Source: Amylostereum areolatum
Taxonomy: Eukaryota; Basidiomycota; Agaricomycetes; Russulales; Stereaceae
Assembly (NCBI GenBank): GCA_012932865.1
Contig: SAXG01000020.1
Span: 124,001-188,000 of the forward strand
DNA length: 64,000 nt
Direction: 5' to 3'
Shown piece after piece: positions 1 to 10,854 of this stretch (position 1 is its first letter; every line of letters starts with the position of its first letter). The translations under genes and the position numbers were made by a program. The notes beneath the pieces are model-generated. The model ran no database searches. It was given only the letters and a program-made list of their open reading frames with translations, and was not told the DNA's origin.

Positions 1-1508
1 CCACCCTTCCCGTCGACAATCGTCCTCGCCTGCACGTCGTAGATGGCCTTCAACGCGTCCGCGTCCAACGCCGATCCCGCTTGATCCTGCGCCCACCCCT
101 CCAACGACCCCATCATCTCCTCCACCACCCTCCCCGCCTCCTCCCCAAACAGCTCATACACATTCGGAAACGCGATCACGTCGTTCGGCCCCACGCCGCC
201 CGCGTCGAACCCGTTCCCGCTCGCGCCGAACGCGTTGTTCGTCTGGTCTTGCAGGTTGCGCCCGACAGTCTTGAGGTCGATCAGGGTGGAGATGTTGAGG
301 ACCGATAGGTGGGTGGCGTCGCCGATTCCGGAAAGTTGGAGGAGGGCTGGAGTGGCGAAGGCCCCGGCCGCGAGGATGACTTCTCGTCGTGCGTACGCCG
401 TGAAACGAGCACCATCCTCGGTGCCGAATTCGACACCGGTAGCGACGTGGGGGACGGTGCTGCCGTCTTCAAATAGAACCTTCGTCACCTAAGAGAAAGT
501 GAGAACATGTACGACGCTACAAGGGGAGGGAAACGGACTTGTTGCTCCACGAGCGTGAGCCAGTTGGTTCGGGTGTTCTCAACTGGGGTAAGGTATGCGG
601 CCGCAGAGGAGGACCTCGTGTCGTTGGCGCGGGGGTCGATACTCTTGAACGTCGAAATCAGTACGGAAAAAGGCACTGGTAAGGGGCAAAAAAGACGTAC
701 GTTAGGGACATATGCGACGCAGTTCGCATCGCCGCCGTTAGAGTCGGGCAGCAGCTTGATCCCCGTTAGGTTTTGAACAGTCGCTGCGAACGCAGGCTGC
801 TCTGGACCAGTGAACATGGCTTGAGGGAATGCAGCTTGAACTGGTCCGTCGAAGCCGTGGAACGAGTTGACGGAATTGGCACCAGCCGCTCGCTGCCCTG
901 CATCGGGCGGTCTAAACGTTTCGGACTAGAGTGCATATCGCTTGTCAGGTAAGATGATATGGCATGGAGCAACATGAACGGACCTTACGCATGTACGCAT
1001 AAAGACCCTCCCAGTCCCATCCTGCATCCGCATCCTCAGGCTCGAGTAACGTGGTAATTGCGTCGTATTGCGCGGCCATTCCTCGCGTCCACGTCGCACC
1101 GTTGATAGACGAGCTTCCGCCGAGCGTCTTGCCTCTGCAAAATGGACCGTCAAAAGGTGCCGAAACGCGAGCAGACGAGGGCGTCGCTTACCCTGGCGTC
1201 GTTCTGTTTTGGTCCGTCTTCCAGGCCCAGTCGATGGACGAGCCGACGGCCAAGACGAAGTTGTTGACGTCGGTGACGAGCGGGCTGGTCCTGTTGTCGC
1301 TGCCGGCTTCGATGAGCAGAACGCTCACGTCCGCATCTTCCGAGAGGCGCGAGGCTACGGTCGTGCCTGCGAGACCGGCGCCCACAATGACGTAGTCGAA
1401 CGTATAGTTGGCGGCGGCGGAGACATTGGAGGACACGCCAAAGCTTTCGAGCGTGAGGGCGTTGGTTGACAGGGCAAGGACGATTGGGCAGAAGGCGGTT
1501 GTCCACAT
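1..1508 (-). CDS. GMC oxidoreductase, secreted, FAD-dependent (5' part; 3' end outside window)
   Basis: Flavoprotein of the glucose oxidase / aryl-alcohol oxidase / choline dehydrogenase superfamily, which oxidises alcohols or sugars, usually giving H2O2 outside the cell. The ATG at 1508 is followed by a hydrophobic signal-like stretch (MWTTAFCPIVLALSTNA). Next come the FAD-binding dinucleotide motif (VIVGAGLAGTTVASRLSE) and the acidic LLIEAGSDN ribose-binding end. After an intron near 1135-1190 is the first GMC signature (GKTLGGSSSINGATWTRG). The second GMC signature (AGAFATPALLQLSGIG) lies at about 330-380. Further introns fall near 905-980, 660-705 and 490-530. All visible exons are open. 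The catalytic His/His or His/Asn pair would lie in the C-terminal part, past the left edge, so substrate class cannot be assigned. The strand and start are well supported. Confidence 0.88.
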
Positions 1509-2587
1509 CACGTCGGAAGGGGCGAAGGGTGGTCGTGGACGGCGAGATTGACGCCTTATATTAAAGAACGAGTTGGCGCGCTTGAGCGATGATGGTGCTG
1601 TCACGGTGCCATCTCATTGATGAGGTTGAGGAATATCGGTCATGGGTTCAGCTTCATGGCGGCACTTGGATTGCAGGGATGGAGTGTCGGGGAACGACCA
1701 GCCTTGAAGCGCTCGGAGAGAAGAGCGCACATGAAGCACGGAAAGAGGGGAGGCAGACCGGGCATGTCTGTTTCCAAGCAGTCAGCCTTCAGCGAAAACA
1801 AGGAAAGACATATAGGCGACGAACCACGTTGACCGCCTGTATTCGTTGTTCGCCTCATAACCCAAAATACATCTTCCTCTGAAGAAAGCGAGTTGCAGCG
1901 TCGACGAGCATAGCACAACATATTGATGAAGCATCGTCCGAAGGGAGGTCCATGGAGAGATTATGACCTTGCAAGACGGTGAACAGACTGTACTTACGAA
2001 GTGCAAGAAAATACAATGACGACTGCTCACCATTCCAAGTCATTCTGCCGCATGCTTTGCGATTTTACGAGCCACGCACTGGTTATGTCAGACTTGGGGA
2101 GTCGAAGAAGGAAACCAAGCGACTGAACGACGATGGTTGTGGACCGGTAAAGGAACAGAGGGACTAGAACGACTATCTTCTGTTTGAAGGCTGGCTACGA
2201 GAGACAGTAAGAGGGACCCGGGAAGAGATTTAGAACCGCATTGTCGCCAGACTCCCAGCCAGCGTTTTCATACGTAGCGATATAACGTAAGCGTACCTCT
2301 ATGGGCCATGGCTAAGCTTGCACGTTGCTTGCACGCTTAAAATTCGTGATGCTGTCTCCTTCTCTGCCACCACTATCCCTCCCCAGAGTGAAGTTCCATT
2401 CTAGAGCGCGTAAGCCAACGCTTCTGGAAATGCCCTTCATCGTAAGCAAAGACAACCTCCTTATACTTATGTCATGTTAATCGTGGCAGGTCTCTAGCTA
2501 CCAAACTCGATATCATCCCTCTCGATTGAAGGGATACTGTCCCGGCGACTAGATGACGTTGAGGATCAGATTTTTCCTTGTGCGGAG
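1509..2587. other. Gene-free spacer between divergent genes
   Basis: About 1.08 kb between the start of the GMC gene and the start of the first kinase-like gene. Short open frames occur on both strands, but none has a recognisable domain or can be joined by plausible introns. It presumably holds the promoters of both genes. Confidence 0.5.
1554..1566 (-). promoter_or_regulatory. Candidate TATA box of the GMC oxidoreductase gene
   Basis: On the minus strand this reads TTTAATATAAGG, about 50 nt before the ATG at 1508. The position fits a basidiomycete core promoter. The call rests on motif and spacing only. Confidence 0.4.
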
Positions 2588-3660
2588 ATGGACCGAGTTC
2601 ATGCACCTAAAGACCTTGTGAGGATTCACATAGGGCGCCCCTCCGCTCCTGATAAGACGAAACAGAGCAGGTTTCGCAAGGAAGTTGTCGTTGGTTCTCA
2701 CAGTGACGTGTCACTTTTATCCGGTACTAACTTGAAGCTCGCTGCCCGCCTTGGAATGTACCGTGGTGACGGGCGAACGGGCGTGGTGTACGATCTCGAG
2801 AATATCGTGCTCGACGATGCGACGGGTACCTTCAAAACTCCTCCTCTCGTGGTCAAGATCGCCTATCAACACCGGGTCCCATCGATGGCTCGCGAGGCCT
2901 GGTTCTACGACGAGATGCAGGAGTTACAAGGCTCGACGATTGCGCGCTGTTACGGATGGTTCGAGATGGACCTGGGAGACAAACTGGTCACGGGAAATTA
3001 TACCGTTCCAGCCTGGGACGAGCATCCTCCGTCGCTCTCGGAGGACGACCGCAACAGCCTCAACGTCCGCGACGCGGCATTAGAGAAGGAAGAGGGGCCT
3101 AACTATACGATGCATCACATGCTAAAGGAGCGCGGGGAGCGTCGTAACATTCTCTCGGTTCTGATCCTCGAAAGCCTCGGCGAGCGGTTTCCGCCAGACG
3201 ATAGCATTATCGAACTCAGCGAAGAGGATAAGTAAGTGTGGGCTAATGAACTACTGCAGCCGCATCCACCCGCTAACGATCGTCACCACAGAATGGACAT
3301 TTTTCACATGTACGAGGAGGTCGCAGACATGGGCATCAGCCGTACGTGTAGTCGCCTTTCTTCGTTCTTCGTGGCGCGCTCACCGGTACCGCAGTGGCAG
3401 AAGATATCCGCTCACCAAATTTCCTCGTCGCACCCCCTGACAGTCCTGCGCAGCCCCGACTCAAGTCTCCGCAGGCCAAAACAGATCGCCTGCACGACTT
3501 CCGCATCATCGATTTCGACCTCGCGACTAAATCAGACGCTTCAACGTACTCGATTTGCCAGGAATGTTTCGGCGCCGTACAGGACCTCGTCGAGAGTGCT
3601 GATCCTGAAGGTTCTGAAATCAATATTCCCTTCCCTCCGGTTATATGGGAAGACCTATGA
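2588..3660 (+). CDS. Kinase-like protein A (PK-like fold, intact copy of a tandem duplicate)
   Basis: Three exons (2588-3231, 3292-3341, 3395-3660) join in frame to 319 aa. The introns are 60 and 53 nt. The N-lobe shows a glycine-rich strand (YRGDGRTGVVYDL), a beta-3 type lysine (VVKIAY) and a glutamate-bearing helix (AREAWFYDEMQELQ). The C-lobe has DIRSPN in the place of HRDxxxxN and IIDFDLA in the place of DFG. The catalytic Asp and Asn of the loop and the metal-binding Asp are therefore kept, but the His-Arg of HRD is missing. It resembles the many small kinase-like proteins of Agaricomycetes, and its substrate is unknown. It faces a C2H2 zinc-finger gene 312 bp away. A diverged copy with the same intron positions lies at 5536-6654. 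The ATG at 2588 is supported because it aligns with an ATG in the copy. Confidence 0.75.
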
Positions 3661-3972
3661 TGTGGCGGACAGAGGCGCGTGAAAGAACGGCGTTTTGACC
3701 TATTCCATTTACCGAGGCTCTCTGTAAAAATCTTGTTGAGCATAATCTATATTATCATGGAGAGAACCTATTTTCTAGACCCGATGTGACGAGCGTAAGC
3801 ATCGGGGGGATGATATCCTTCAGTGTCCACATACTTAAACCGAGCCTCACTTAAGGACGAGTTATGAGCCGGGAGTCCACAGCTTAGCACGTTGTTGCCG
3901 GGACAAGCTATCCTACACATAACGATACATATACACAGCGTCATACATGATCAGAGCGAAAACTTACCGCGT

Positions 3973-4952
3973 CTAATACGCCAACCTCCTCGCGAATGAA
4001 TCCGTCCAGGCGGTCGCATGCCGCGCGACCTCCTCAAACCGCGCCACTCCACACGCCTCGCTCTCGATATGCTGCACCAGAGCGGACACAACTGTGAACG
4101 TCCTCCCGCAGCTCGTCTGCGGACACTGGAACTCTTCGTGATCGTGCGCCGGAGAGCGGAGGTGTTCGTTGAGCGAGCGGAGGCGCCAGAACGTGCGCTG
4201 GCACAGGTAGCATAGTTCGTACGCCGATCCGTTCCACGCTTGCTCGGTCGCGGCATATTCAATGACATTGGAGACGTACGGTGCAGGGTCTCCATAGTGG
4301 AGATGGCCGCGAATGGAGATTGTGGGCGAAATATTGAGGGAGTGGACGGCGTGGGTGACTTGGTGGCGCGAGACGGGCGCGTTGGGACATGCGCCGTTCT
4401 CGACGTGGTGCGCGATGGCAGCTGCTTGAAACCTTTGGAGCATAACGGGCAGTAGAAAGAGCGCGCGCAGCGGCGCGAGTGGTACCTATGCTACGCGGAC
4501 TGGTCAGAATCGACACCAACGCGAAACCAGAGGGATGTACGCCGACGTACCTCTTCCAAGTCGACAGCGCAGTGGAAATCCTTTGAACATCCAAAGCACC
4601 AGCGGTGAGAACCTCCGCCCGAGGCGCGATGGCGAAACAGCTCATGCTGGCTGGTGAAGAATATCTGGCATGGGTAGCAGAATAGTTGGGCTTCTTCCTC
4701 CACGTCGTAGGCATCATTGACTTCGTGCATTAACGAATACTGCAGGTGCTACGCGTATGGTGTGAATCCTTGACTGTGAAGGAAATAGACCGCGTCTCAC
4801 CTATAGTTTAACGCGTGCTAGTTCCCAAAGGCCCTATCATAGTCCTCGCAGTAGAAATGGGCGGTGCGACAATGCCAGCGAAGCTCGTCATGGCCGAGGA
4901 ACCCACGATCGCAAACGGAACACCACCATTCGTAGGCAGCATAGTCGTTCAT
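3973..4952 (-). pseudogene. C2H2 zinc-finger protein A, degenerate copy
   Basis: Homologous exon by exon to the intact gene at 7007-7970. Three lesions are visible by comparison. First, TAG at 4818-4820 replaces a Trp codon near the end of exon 1, and the second zinc cysteine there is Tyr (CEDY for CEDC). Second, the end of exon 1 is two bases longer before the donor, so the phase no longer matches exon 2. Third, exon 3 lacks four bases near 4418-4424 between the codons for FKQ and AIAHH. The rest of exon 3 (to 3973) is open and keeps fingers such as LCYLCQRTFWRLRSLNEH. A shorter product could begin at the ATG at 4730, but the four-base loss would still shift it. Its convergent neighbour, kinase A, is intact. 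Confidence 0.7.
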
Positions 4953-5535
4953 CTGTGAAAGACTCGGAGGGGGGGGTACGTGCGAGATGGAATAACAAGC
5001 GCGCGTTTTGGCCTTGCCTCGTCCTAGAAGGGGCGCACTGGCTGGGTAACCTGCTTTCACGCCACAGCGATCAACAAGTTTGAGCGCTTGAGAAATGAGA
5101 ACGCTGAGCAAGCGTGCGACGCGCAAACGATGGGATCAATACTTACACCCACGTGACCGTGTTCCAGGGGAACCTGCCAGCGATTTCGATGGGCGCTCGC
5201 CGCTTACGCTGGACACTGAACTCCATCCCACCTTCCGTCGCGTGTAGAGCTGAACGATGTGAGTTTGCAGTAAATTCTGACGGATAGAACTAAAGGCCCT
5301 GAAAAATTCCATGCCAATTTCCCATCCGTTCGAAATATCTTGCTGAGCTGGCAGTGAGTCGGCAATCCTACCTTTAGCAACGCTCTCGGCTCCAGCATGC
5401 CTGTTGTTGTATGATCATCATTCTCCGCGTCTCTGACTTTGCTGATTCAAAGCCCGTCAGATACAAAACACCATATTGTCGTTGTTGGTTGATGGCATAC
5501 TATGCAAACCCGACAGCAGCAGTATTCGAGCGGAA
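4953..5535. other. Junction between the two duplicated units
   Basis: About 580 bp between the start of degenerate zinc-finger gene A and the start of kinase-like copy B. It should hold two divergent promoters and the duplication junction. Open frames run through parts of it (for example 4953-5126 on the minus strand), but I see no separate gene. Confidence 0.4.
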
Positions 5536-6654
5536 ATGCTTCGAAGTGACATGCCCGAAAACCTCATCAATACGGAAATAATGACCCCTAGGAACAAGCC
5601 ACATGATAACACATCCAGGGTTCGCAAGCCTACCAAGCGCATCACCGCTCATGCTGGATCCAAATGTTTGCCGTTGTCAGCTAATCTCCGGCTTTCCGCC
5701 CGTCTCGGACGCTATCGAGGTAGCGGGCGGACGGGCGTGGTATTTGACCTTGACGATGTTGTTCTCGACGACTCCACGGGTACATTTGGAACACCTCCGT
5801 TTGTGATCAAGATCGCCTATCGACATCGGGCGGCGTCACTGGCACGCGAGGCCTGGTTTCACGAAGAACTGTTGGAGTTACAAGGATCCACGACCGCGCG
5901 TTTTTATGGCTGGTTCCATATGGATCTTGGAGACGTGTTAAACAAGGGAGAATACGTTGTCCCAGCCTGGGACGAATACCCTCCGTCGGGTAGTGACGAT
6001 GACCTCGGCGAAACCGACGCGGCACTGGAATACGAAAAAGTGGGCGGCCTCCAGGTACACGGGAGACTCAAATAGCTGGAGAGGCGTCGAAATGTCCTGT
6101 CTGTTATCCTTTTGGAACGGCTAGGCGATCCATTTCCTGGCGGAATCAACATCCACAGCGAAGAAGAGCAGTGAGTTCCGTCTACCTAGAATTGTGGCTC
6201 GGACGTGCTACAACGTCTTGCTCCATTCTGACGGTATGACAACAGATTGGACATCTTTTCCATGTATAAGGAGGTCGCAAAAACGGGTGTCTCGCGTATG
6301 TAGCAGCACCTATCACTTTCCCAAAACGCAGTACTGACTCAGAACGTACTAGTGACCGACATCCGTTCAGACAATCTCCTGGAGGCACCACCAGACAGTC
6401 CTTTCCAGCCCCGACTGCTGTCGCCGTACTGCGAGAGCCAGCGGATGCATAACTTCCGCATCATCGACTTCGACCTCGCGATGAGGACGAACTACTCGAC
6501 TCATCAAATTTGCAGGGATACTTTCCCTGCCGTGGAGGCCCGGGATGACATCGATTACATCGGCGGTGAGTCCTTCGAAGTCTCCCTTCCACCCTTCGAA
6601 TTCTGGGATGCGAGCGAATACGAGAGTTTGAAGGAGCAAGCGAAGGACATATGA
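5536..6654 (+). pseudogene. Kinase-like protein B, copy with an in-frame stop
   Basis: Paralogue of kinase A with the same three-exon layout (5536-6170, 6246-6295, 6353-6654). The ATG at 5536 sits in the same context (GCGGAA before ATG) as the start of copy A. A TAG at 6073-6075 interrupts exon 1 where copy A has a Glu codon (GRLK-stop-LERRRNVL against MLKERGERRNIL). No indel accompanies it. The sequence after the stop stays open and conserved: LSVILLERLGDPF, then DIRSDN and IIDFDLAMRTN, ending at 6654. The lesion therefore looks like a recent single nonsense change. The upstream open frame reaches back to 5476, but homology favours 5536. The first 180 codons could still be made as a truncated N-lobe. 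Confidence 0.75.
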
Positions 6655-7006
6655 AAGGTCAGGTCTGCGGACTCACTGACAACGATGCCCTCCCTTGATC
6701 TTACCCAGACTCACCGACTGTAATATGATATATGCCATTGTCCTTTTCCCGCTCACGAAGCACAGCGTATCCCTTCAACAAGATACTGGCACAAGGTTGC
6801 TTATTTAAGTTGCACATTAAAAATGTCGTTAAAACATCGCGCACTGCTTCCAGACATACACATCCTTCACCTCGTACAAGTACAGAATTGAGCGTTCCAC
6901 TGCCACACACGCTTGTTTGCGACCGACTCTTCCCCGCGATGGAGTGATCGCATCACCCTAACTGTGGGTGGCATACAATCGCGCCGCCATCGGGAACGTA
7001 CCGCGT
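6655..7006. other. Convergent 3' spacer
   Basis: About 350 bp between the ends of kinase-like copy B and zinc-finger gene B. It matches the 312-bp spacer at 3661-3972 of the left unit in position and is expected to hold both 3' ends. I see no gene. Confidence 0.5.
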
Positions 7007-7970
7007 TCACAAGAACGTCAACATCCTCGCAAACTGGTCCGTCAACGCCTTCGTGTGATACTCGATCTGCGCGAACCGCGCCAGCCCGCACGCCTCGCTC
7101 TCGATGTGCTGTACGAGGGCGGAAACGACCTTGAACGTCCGCCCGCACTTCGCCTTCGGGCACCGGAACTCGTCGCTGTCGTGCGCGGCGGAGTGCAGGT
7201 GCGCGTTGAGGGAGTGCAATTGGTGGAAGGTGCAGTAGCAGAGGTAGCACTGGTACGCCTTCCCGTTCCAGGCCCGTTCGGTCGCCGTATACTGGACGAT
7301 GGTCGGGATGTTGGACACGGGGCCGCCTCCGATGCGGCGGGAGATGGAGATCGTTGGGATGATGTTGAGCGAGTGAATCGCGTGGGTGACTTGGTGGCGG
7401 CTGACGGGTGCCTTGGGACACGCGCCGGATTCCACATGGTGCGCGATGGCTGAAGGCTGCTTGAAGCCTCTCGTGCACAGTGGGCAGAAGAAGTCAGACG
7501 CGGCGTGTACGCGCGAAGACGCGTGCTGCGAAGGTTCTGATCAGAATCGGCAAGAGCAGATGGTAGAGGAGAATGCTCGTACTTGACTCAGCGCGGTGGG
7601 GCTACTGAAATCCCTGGAGCATTGAAAGCACCAGTTATGGATGGAGCTCGCGGTAAGGTGTTGATGGAGGCTTTCGGTGTTCACGAACCATCGGCTGCAG
7701 GAACGGCAGAATGGTTCGTCTTCGTCTTCGTCGCTGGAGTCGTCATCGCTCTCGTTATGCAAAGATGAAGCTCGAATATGCTAGACATTGTTCATATGAG
7801 CCAATCGTCCGCCAAGGGCACAAGTTTGGTCTTACCTGGTCCAGCGCTTCCCAACTCACGAAAAGCCGTTCACAGTCCTCGCAGTAGGCATGGTCGGCCT
7901 TGTCGCGACAGTGCGCGTGCAGAGCCTGACTGCTTCCAAAAACGCGGTTACAGGCAGAGCACGAGGACAT
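7007..7970 (-). CDS. C2H2 zinc-finger protein B (intact copy)
   Basis: Three exons (7970-7836, 7780-7583, 7525-7007), all phase 0, give 283 aa. Exon 1 codes for MSSCSACNRVFGSSQAL and a second C-x2-C pair (YCEDCERLF). Exon 2 holds an acidic run (DDSSDEDEDEP) followed by CRSCSRWF and CFQCSRDF fingers. Exon 3 holds FCPLCTRGF, CYLCYCTF and CPKAKCGRTF fingers, each followed by paired histidines or His/Cys. Several atypical C2H2 units in a row suggest a nucleic-acid or protein-binding protein, probably nuclear. Proteins of this layout are common in Agaricomycetes and mostly unstudied. The gene converges with kinase-like copy B. A degenerate duplicate lies at 3973-4952. Confidence 0.8.
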
Positions 7971-8359
7971 GTGTGTCGCCTTGAAGGAAAGAGGTGGAGG
8001 TGGGGGTGGAATGTGCGGAAATGGGTTGGGGGGGACGTTGAGGTTAAGCGCGTGGTGTTCGACTCACCTTATAATAGCGAAGACCACGAGGCGATAGTTC
8101 TTTTGTCTCACACGTCAAAGAAGAGAGGAAACCTTGATGATCAGAACAACTCCGTTGTACCTTCGAACTCCCAAGGATTCACATTCCAGAACTCGGAATT
8201 GAACGGGCGCCGTTCACGCGCAATAAGTACCGGGGCAGCTTCGGTCTCTCGCATGGCCTGCACCCCAGTCTAGCGTCGCGAACCTGCCAGTACAAATCAT
8301 ATTGTCCATTTCGTAGTCGATAAAGTCCAAGAGAGAGAGAGAGAAACTGCGCAAAGCGT

Positions 8360-9094
8360 TTACGAATGCTGAACTTGAACAAACCAGCGCTGGTCGTTCG
8401 CGACGCAGTTCCCACCGTGTGCGTTCTGGGCTGCCTGGCAGCCCTGGGCGAGATCGTTTACAAGCTCGCTCTGGAATGCAGATGACATCAGCATGCAACG
8501 TGAGGTAAAGAAGGAAAGCGCACCCATGCAGTACGGCAGTACTGGAGCGGCACGCCGGCCTGATTGACGATGAAGGTATCGCAGCTTTGGTACTTCATCG
8601 TTATCACCGTGGTATTGGCCTGTGCACCTTTGAGTAACATAGAAAGAAATGCAGAAGGGCAAGACGTACGGCAGGGTCGAGAGTGAACAGCGCGCCGACG
8701 TTTTGACTGTCGTACAACAGCGCGTCGGCGATGACGGTGCAGTCGCCCGGGGCCGGGCCGGTGCCTGGGCTGCCGGAGAAGCAGTTCGTCGCGCCTGTGG
8801 ACGAAAAGCAGCGTTAGGAGTTCAAGGTAAATGGGCTAGGTATGAAGACGAGGAAAGGAGAGAGAAAGAGTACGCACAGGGAGCACCGCAGACGTCAATC
8901 TGACGCTTTTCGAAGCGCAAAACTTGCGACTGGGCGCGAATCGAGTCCGCGTTGGAGCAGCGAAGGTATTCGACCTCGACCTCGCCGTTTGCTCCTGCGG
9001 TCGTGGTGGACAACGTCGTCGGATTTTCGCACACAAACTCGGCGCGGGCGATGTGCGCAAGGACGAGGGAGGCAGCGACGAAGAGGAAACGCAT
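8360..9094 (-). CDS. Small secreted cysteine-containing protein
   Basis: Four exons (9094-8878, 8794-8670, 8619-8524, 8470-8360) join in frame to 182 aa. The start MRFLFVAASLVLAHIARA is a clear signal peptide. The mature part has several cysteines (FVCENP, LRCSNAD, DVCGAPC, NCFSGSPG, GDCTV, YQSCDTF, LQYCRTAW, GCQAAQ, GNCVAND). A Lys-Arg pair (FEKRQID) could be a Kex2-type site. I do not recognise the family. Size, secretion and cysteines fit the small secreted proteins of saprotrophic and symbiotic basidiomycetes. A TATA box about 100 nt upstream supports the start. Confidence 0.75.
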
Positions 9095-9195
9095 ATTGAC
9101 TGGCTGGCTGGGATCGAGGAGTGATTGATAAAGGACGAGTAGCAGAAGACGACGGATGGGGCGAGCTAATGAAAGACGATCAGTACGCGGACGCC

Positions 9196-9203
9196 TTTTT
9201 ATA
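9196..9203 (-). promoter_or_regulatory. TATA box of the small secreted protein gene
   Basis: Reads TATAAAAA on the minus strand, about 100 nt before the ATG at 9094. Confidence 0.5.
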
Positions 9204-10854
9204 CGTCGAGCTTGCATCCAGCGAGAAGGATGGAAGGAGGCGCTAACGGTACCACATGGTCATTCATCGCCGACGGGATCATGGCCGTGCGCGCTGCAAT
9301 GAACGCGGATCGCATGGCCGGGAGCTGTGCCTACGCATTTAGGAGGTCACTCGCCTTTTGCATCTGGACGGACGTCGTGGAGCCCTTCCTCGTGAGCGAA
9401 ATGTAAAGTTTGTTGCAAAAAATTACACCGCCACGCTGCCTTTGGGCAGATGCATTCGGAGTGCCGTGGATGCACTATTCCTGAGAGTTACAGTTGGGGA
9501 TCTGTCTAGTCAGACATGAAGGGCGAGAAACGCACTCAAAGCAAAGCGGAGAATATCTCCAAATCACGGAAAGGGCGTCCTATCCACGCGTGTCTTGCTC
9601 ACCAAGGCCCATTGTGGCCGATGATGCTGGTATGCAATGTATATTCGGGATCTGTGGGTGTGTGAAAATGCCGCTTACCGCGGGGAACGGCGGCAACCAC
9701 ATATGTGGCCCGTGCGTCCGTCGACGGTAACGAGGTTCAAACAAGACATCGTTTTCATACTTGCGGCGTGCATGAGCGGTCGAATGGTATGCGCCGTGGG
9801 GTGTGTACTAAGGAAGTCGACGCGTAGTGTACAGAAGGACGTTCTGAAAGCGAAGGTCAGGATGATCGTGGTGATCTCAAATCCATAAGAACTCACAAAG
9901 TCCGGTACCCATGCCTCTGGGCGGACCCAGGCTCTATGTAGCTGTCAACTATTTCGCCCCTCGCCGTCCCCGTCGAATGCGTGTATTCCCAGCAGCAAGC
10001 GCGGCGTTCCTCACTTCCATTGGGACGCCAACAGACTGTCGTGACGAGAGTAGCGCTAATGCGTGCTGACAGTGCTGATATAGCGACATTAAGATCATAC
10101 ATACTGATACATCTCTGTCGAGTGTGCTGGCACTCACCGTTTCCTTTCCGCGGCGCGCATACATGCATACAGCCAGCACATCGTCCCGACTCGCGCGGTT
10201 ATCTCTGCGAGGTAAGGGGCGGATTATGGGACTACGTGACGGGTCCAATGAATGCTTTGGCTAGACATGGAAGGGGTATTTGTGGTGTGAAGAGTATTTT
10301 CTGACAGCATGTGTGTGGCAAGGTGCGTAGACTTCAGTTGGCTTCAGGGAATGAAGGTCTCGGAACTTTCCCGCGACTACGAATGTGCCGGCAAACGCCG
10401 AGAAGCCTCTGATTGCCTTCGCAAGTGGAATCTTAACTTTCTGTGCACGTACTTTGGCAAAATCCTTCACACAGACACTCCCCGTTCCCTCAAGGTATAC
10501 CGGAAGCTCTCAACATGAAGGGGCCTACTATGCGTGTTATATCCCCTTGTTCAAACCCCTTTCCCTCCCACACGACCCAAATCCCGCCGAGGAGGTGGCA
10601 GGTCTTGATGCCGCCCGACAATGCTACTTTGACACAAACTTTACAGCAACGGCGTATAAGCAAACAACACGCCTTCTGTCCCACCAAATGACGAAGAACC
10701 CACTCGAGTCAATGTGCCATGTGGCAGCCACGTTCCAAAACGCCTTTGTTCTCGAATCTCAGCCGAACGCATAAAACGCCCGACGGTGAGCGTGCTCGCT
10801 TCGCCTCCTCTCCCTCATTTTGGACCGTAACCATACATATGTACTCGGGTCAGG
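9204..10854. other. Gene-poor stretch
   Basis: About 1.65 kb upstream of the SNF2 gene. The longest open frame (10385-10774, plus strand, 129 codons) has no recognisable domain and no splice partners, so I do not call it. The segment probably holds promoter sequence for the flanking genes. Confidence 0.45.

Noticed and set aside
10385..10774. Plus-strand open frame of 129 codons upstream of the SNF2 gene
   Set aside because: No domain, no splice partners, and a competing open frame on the other strand.
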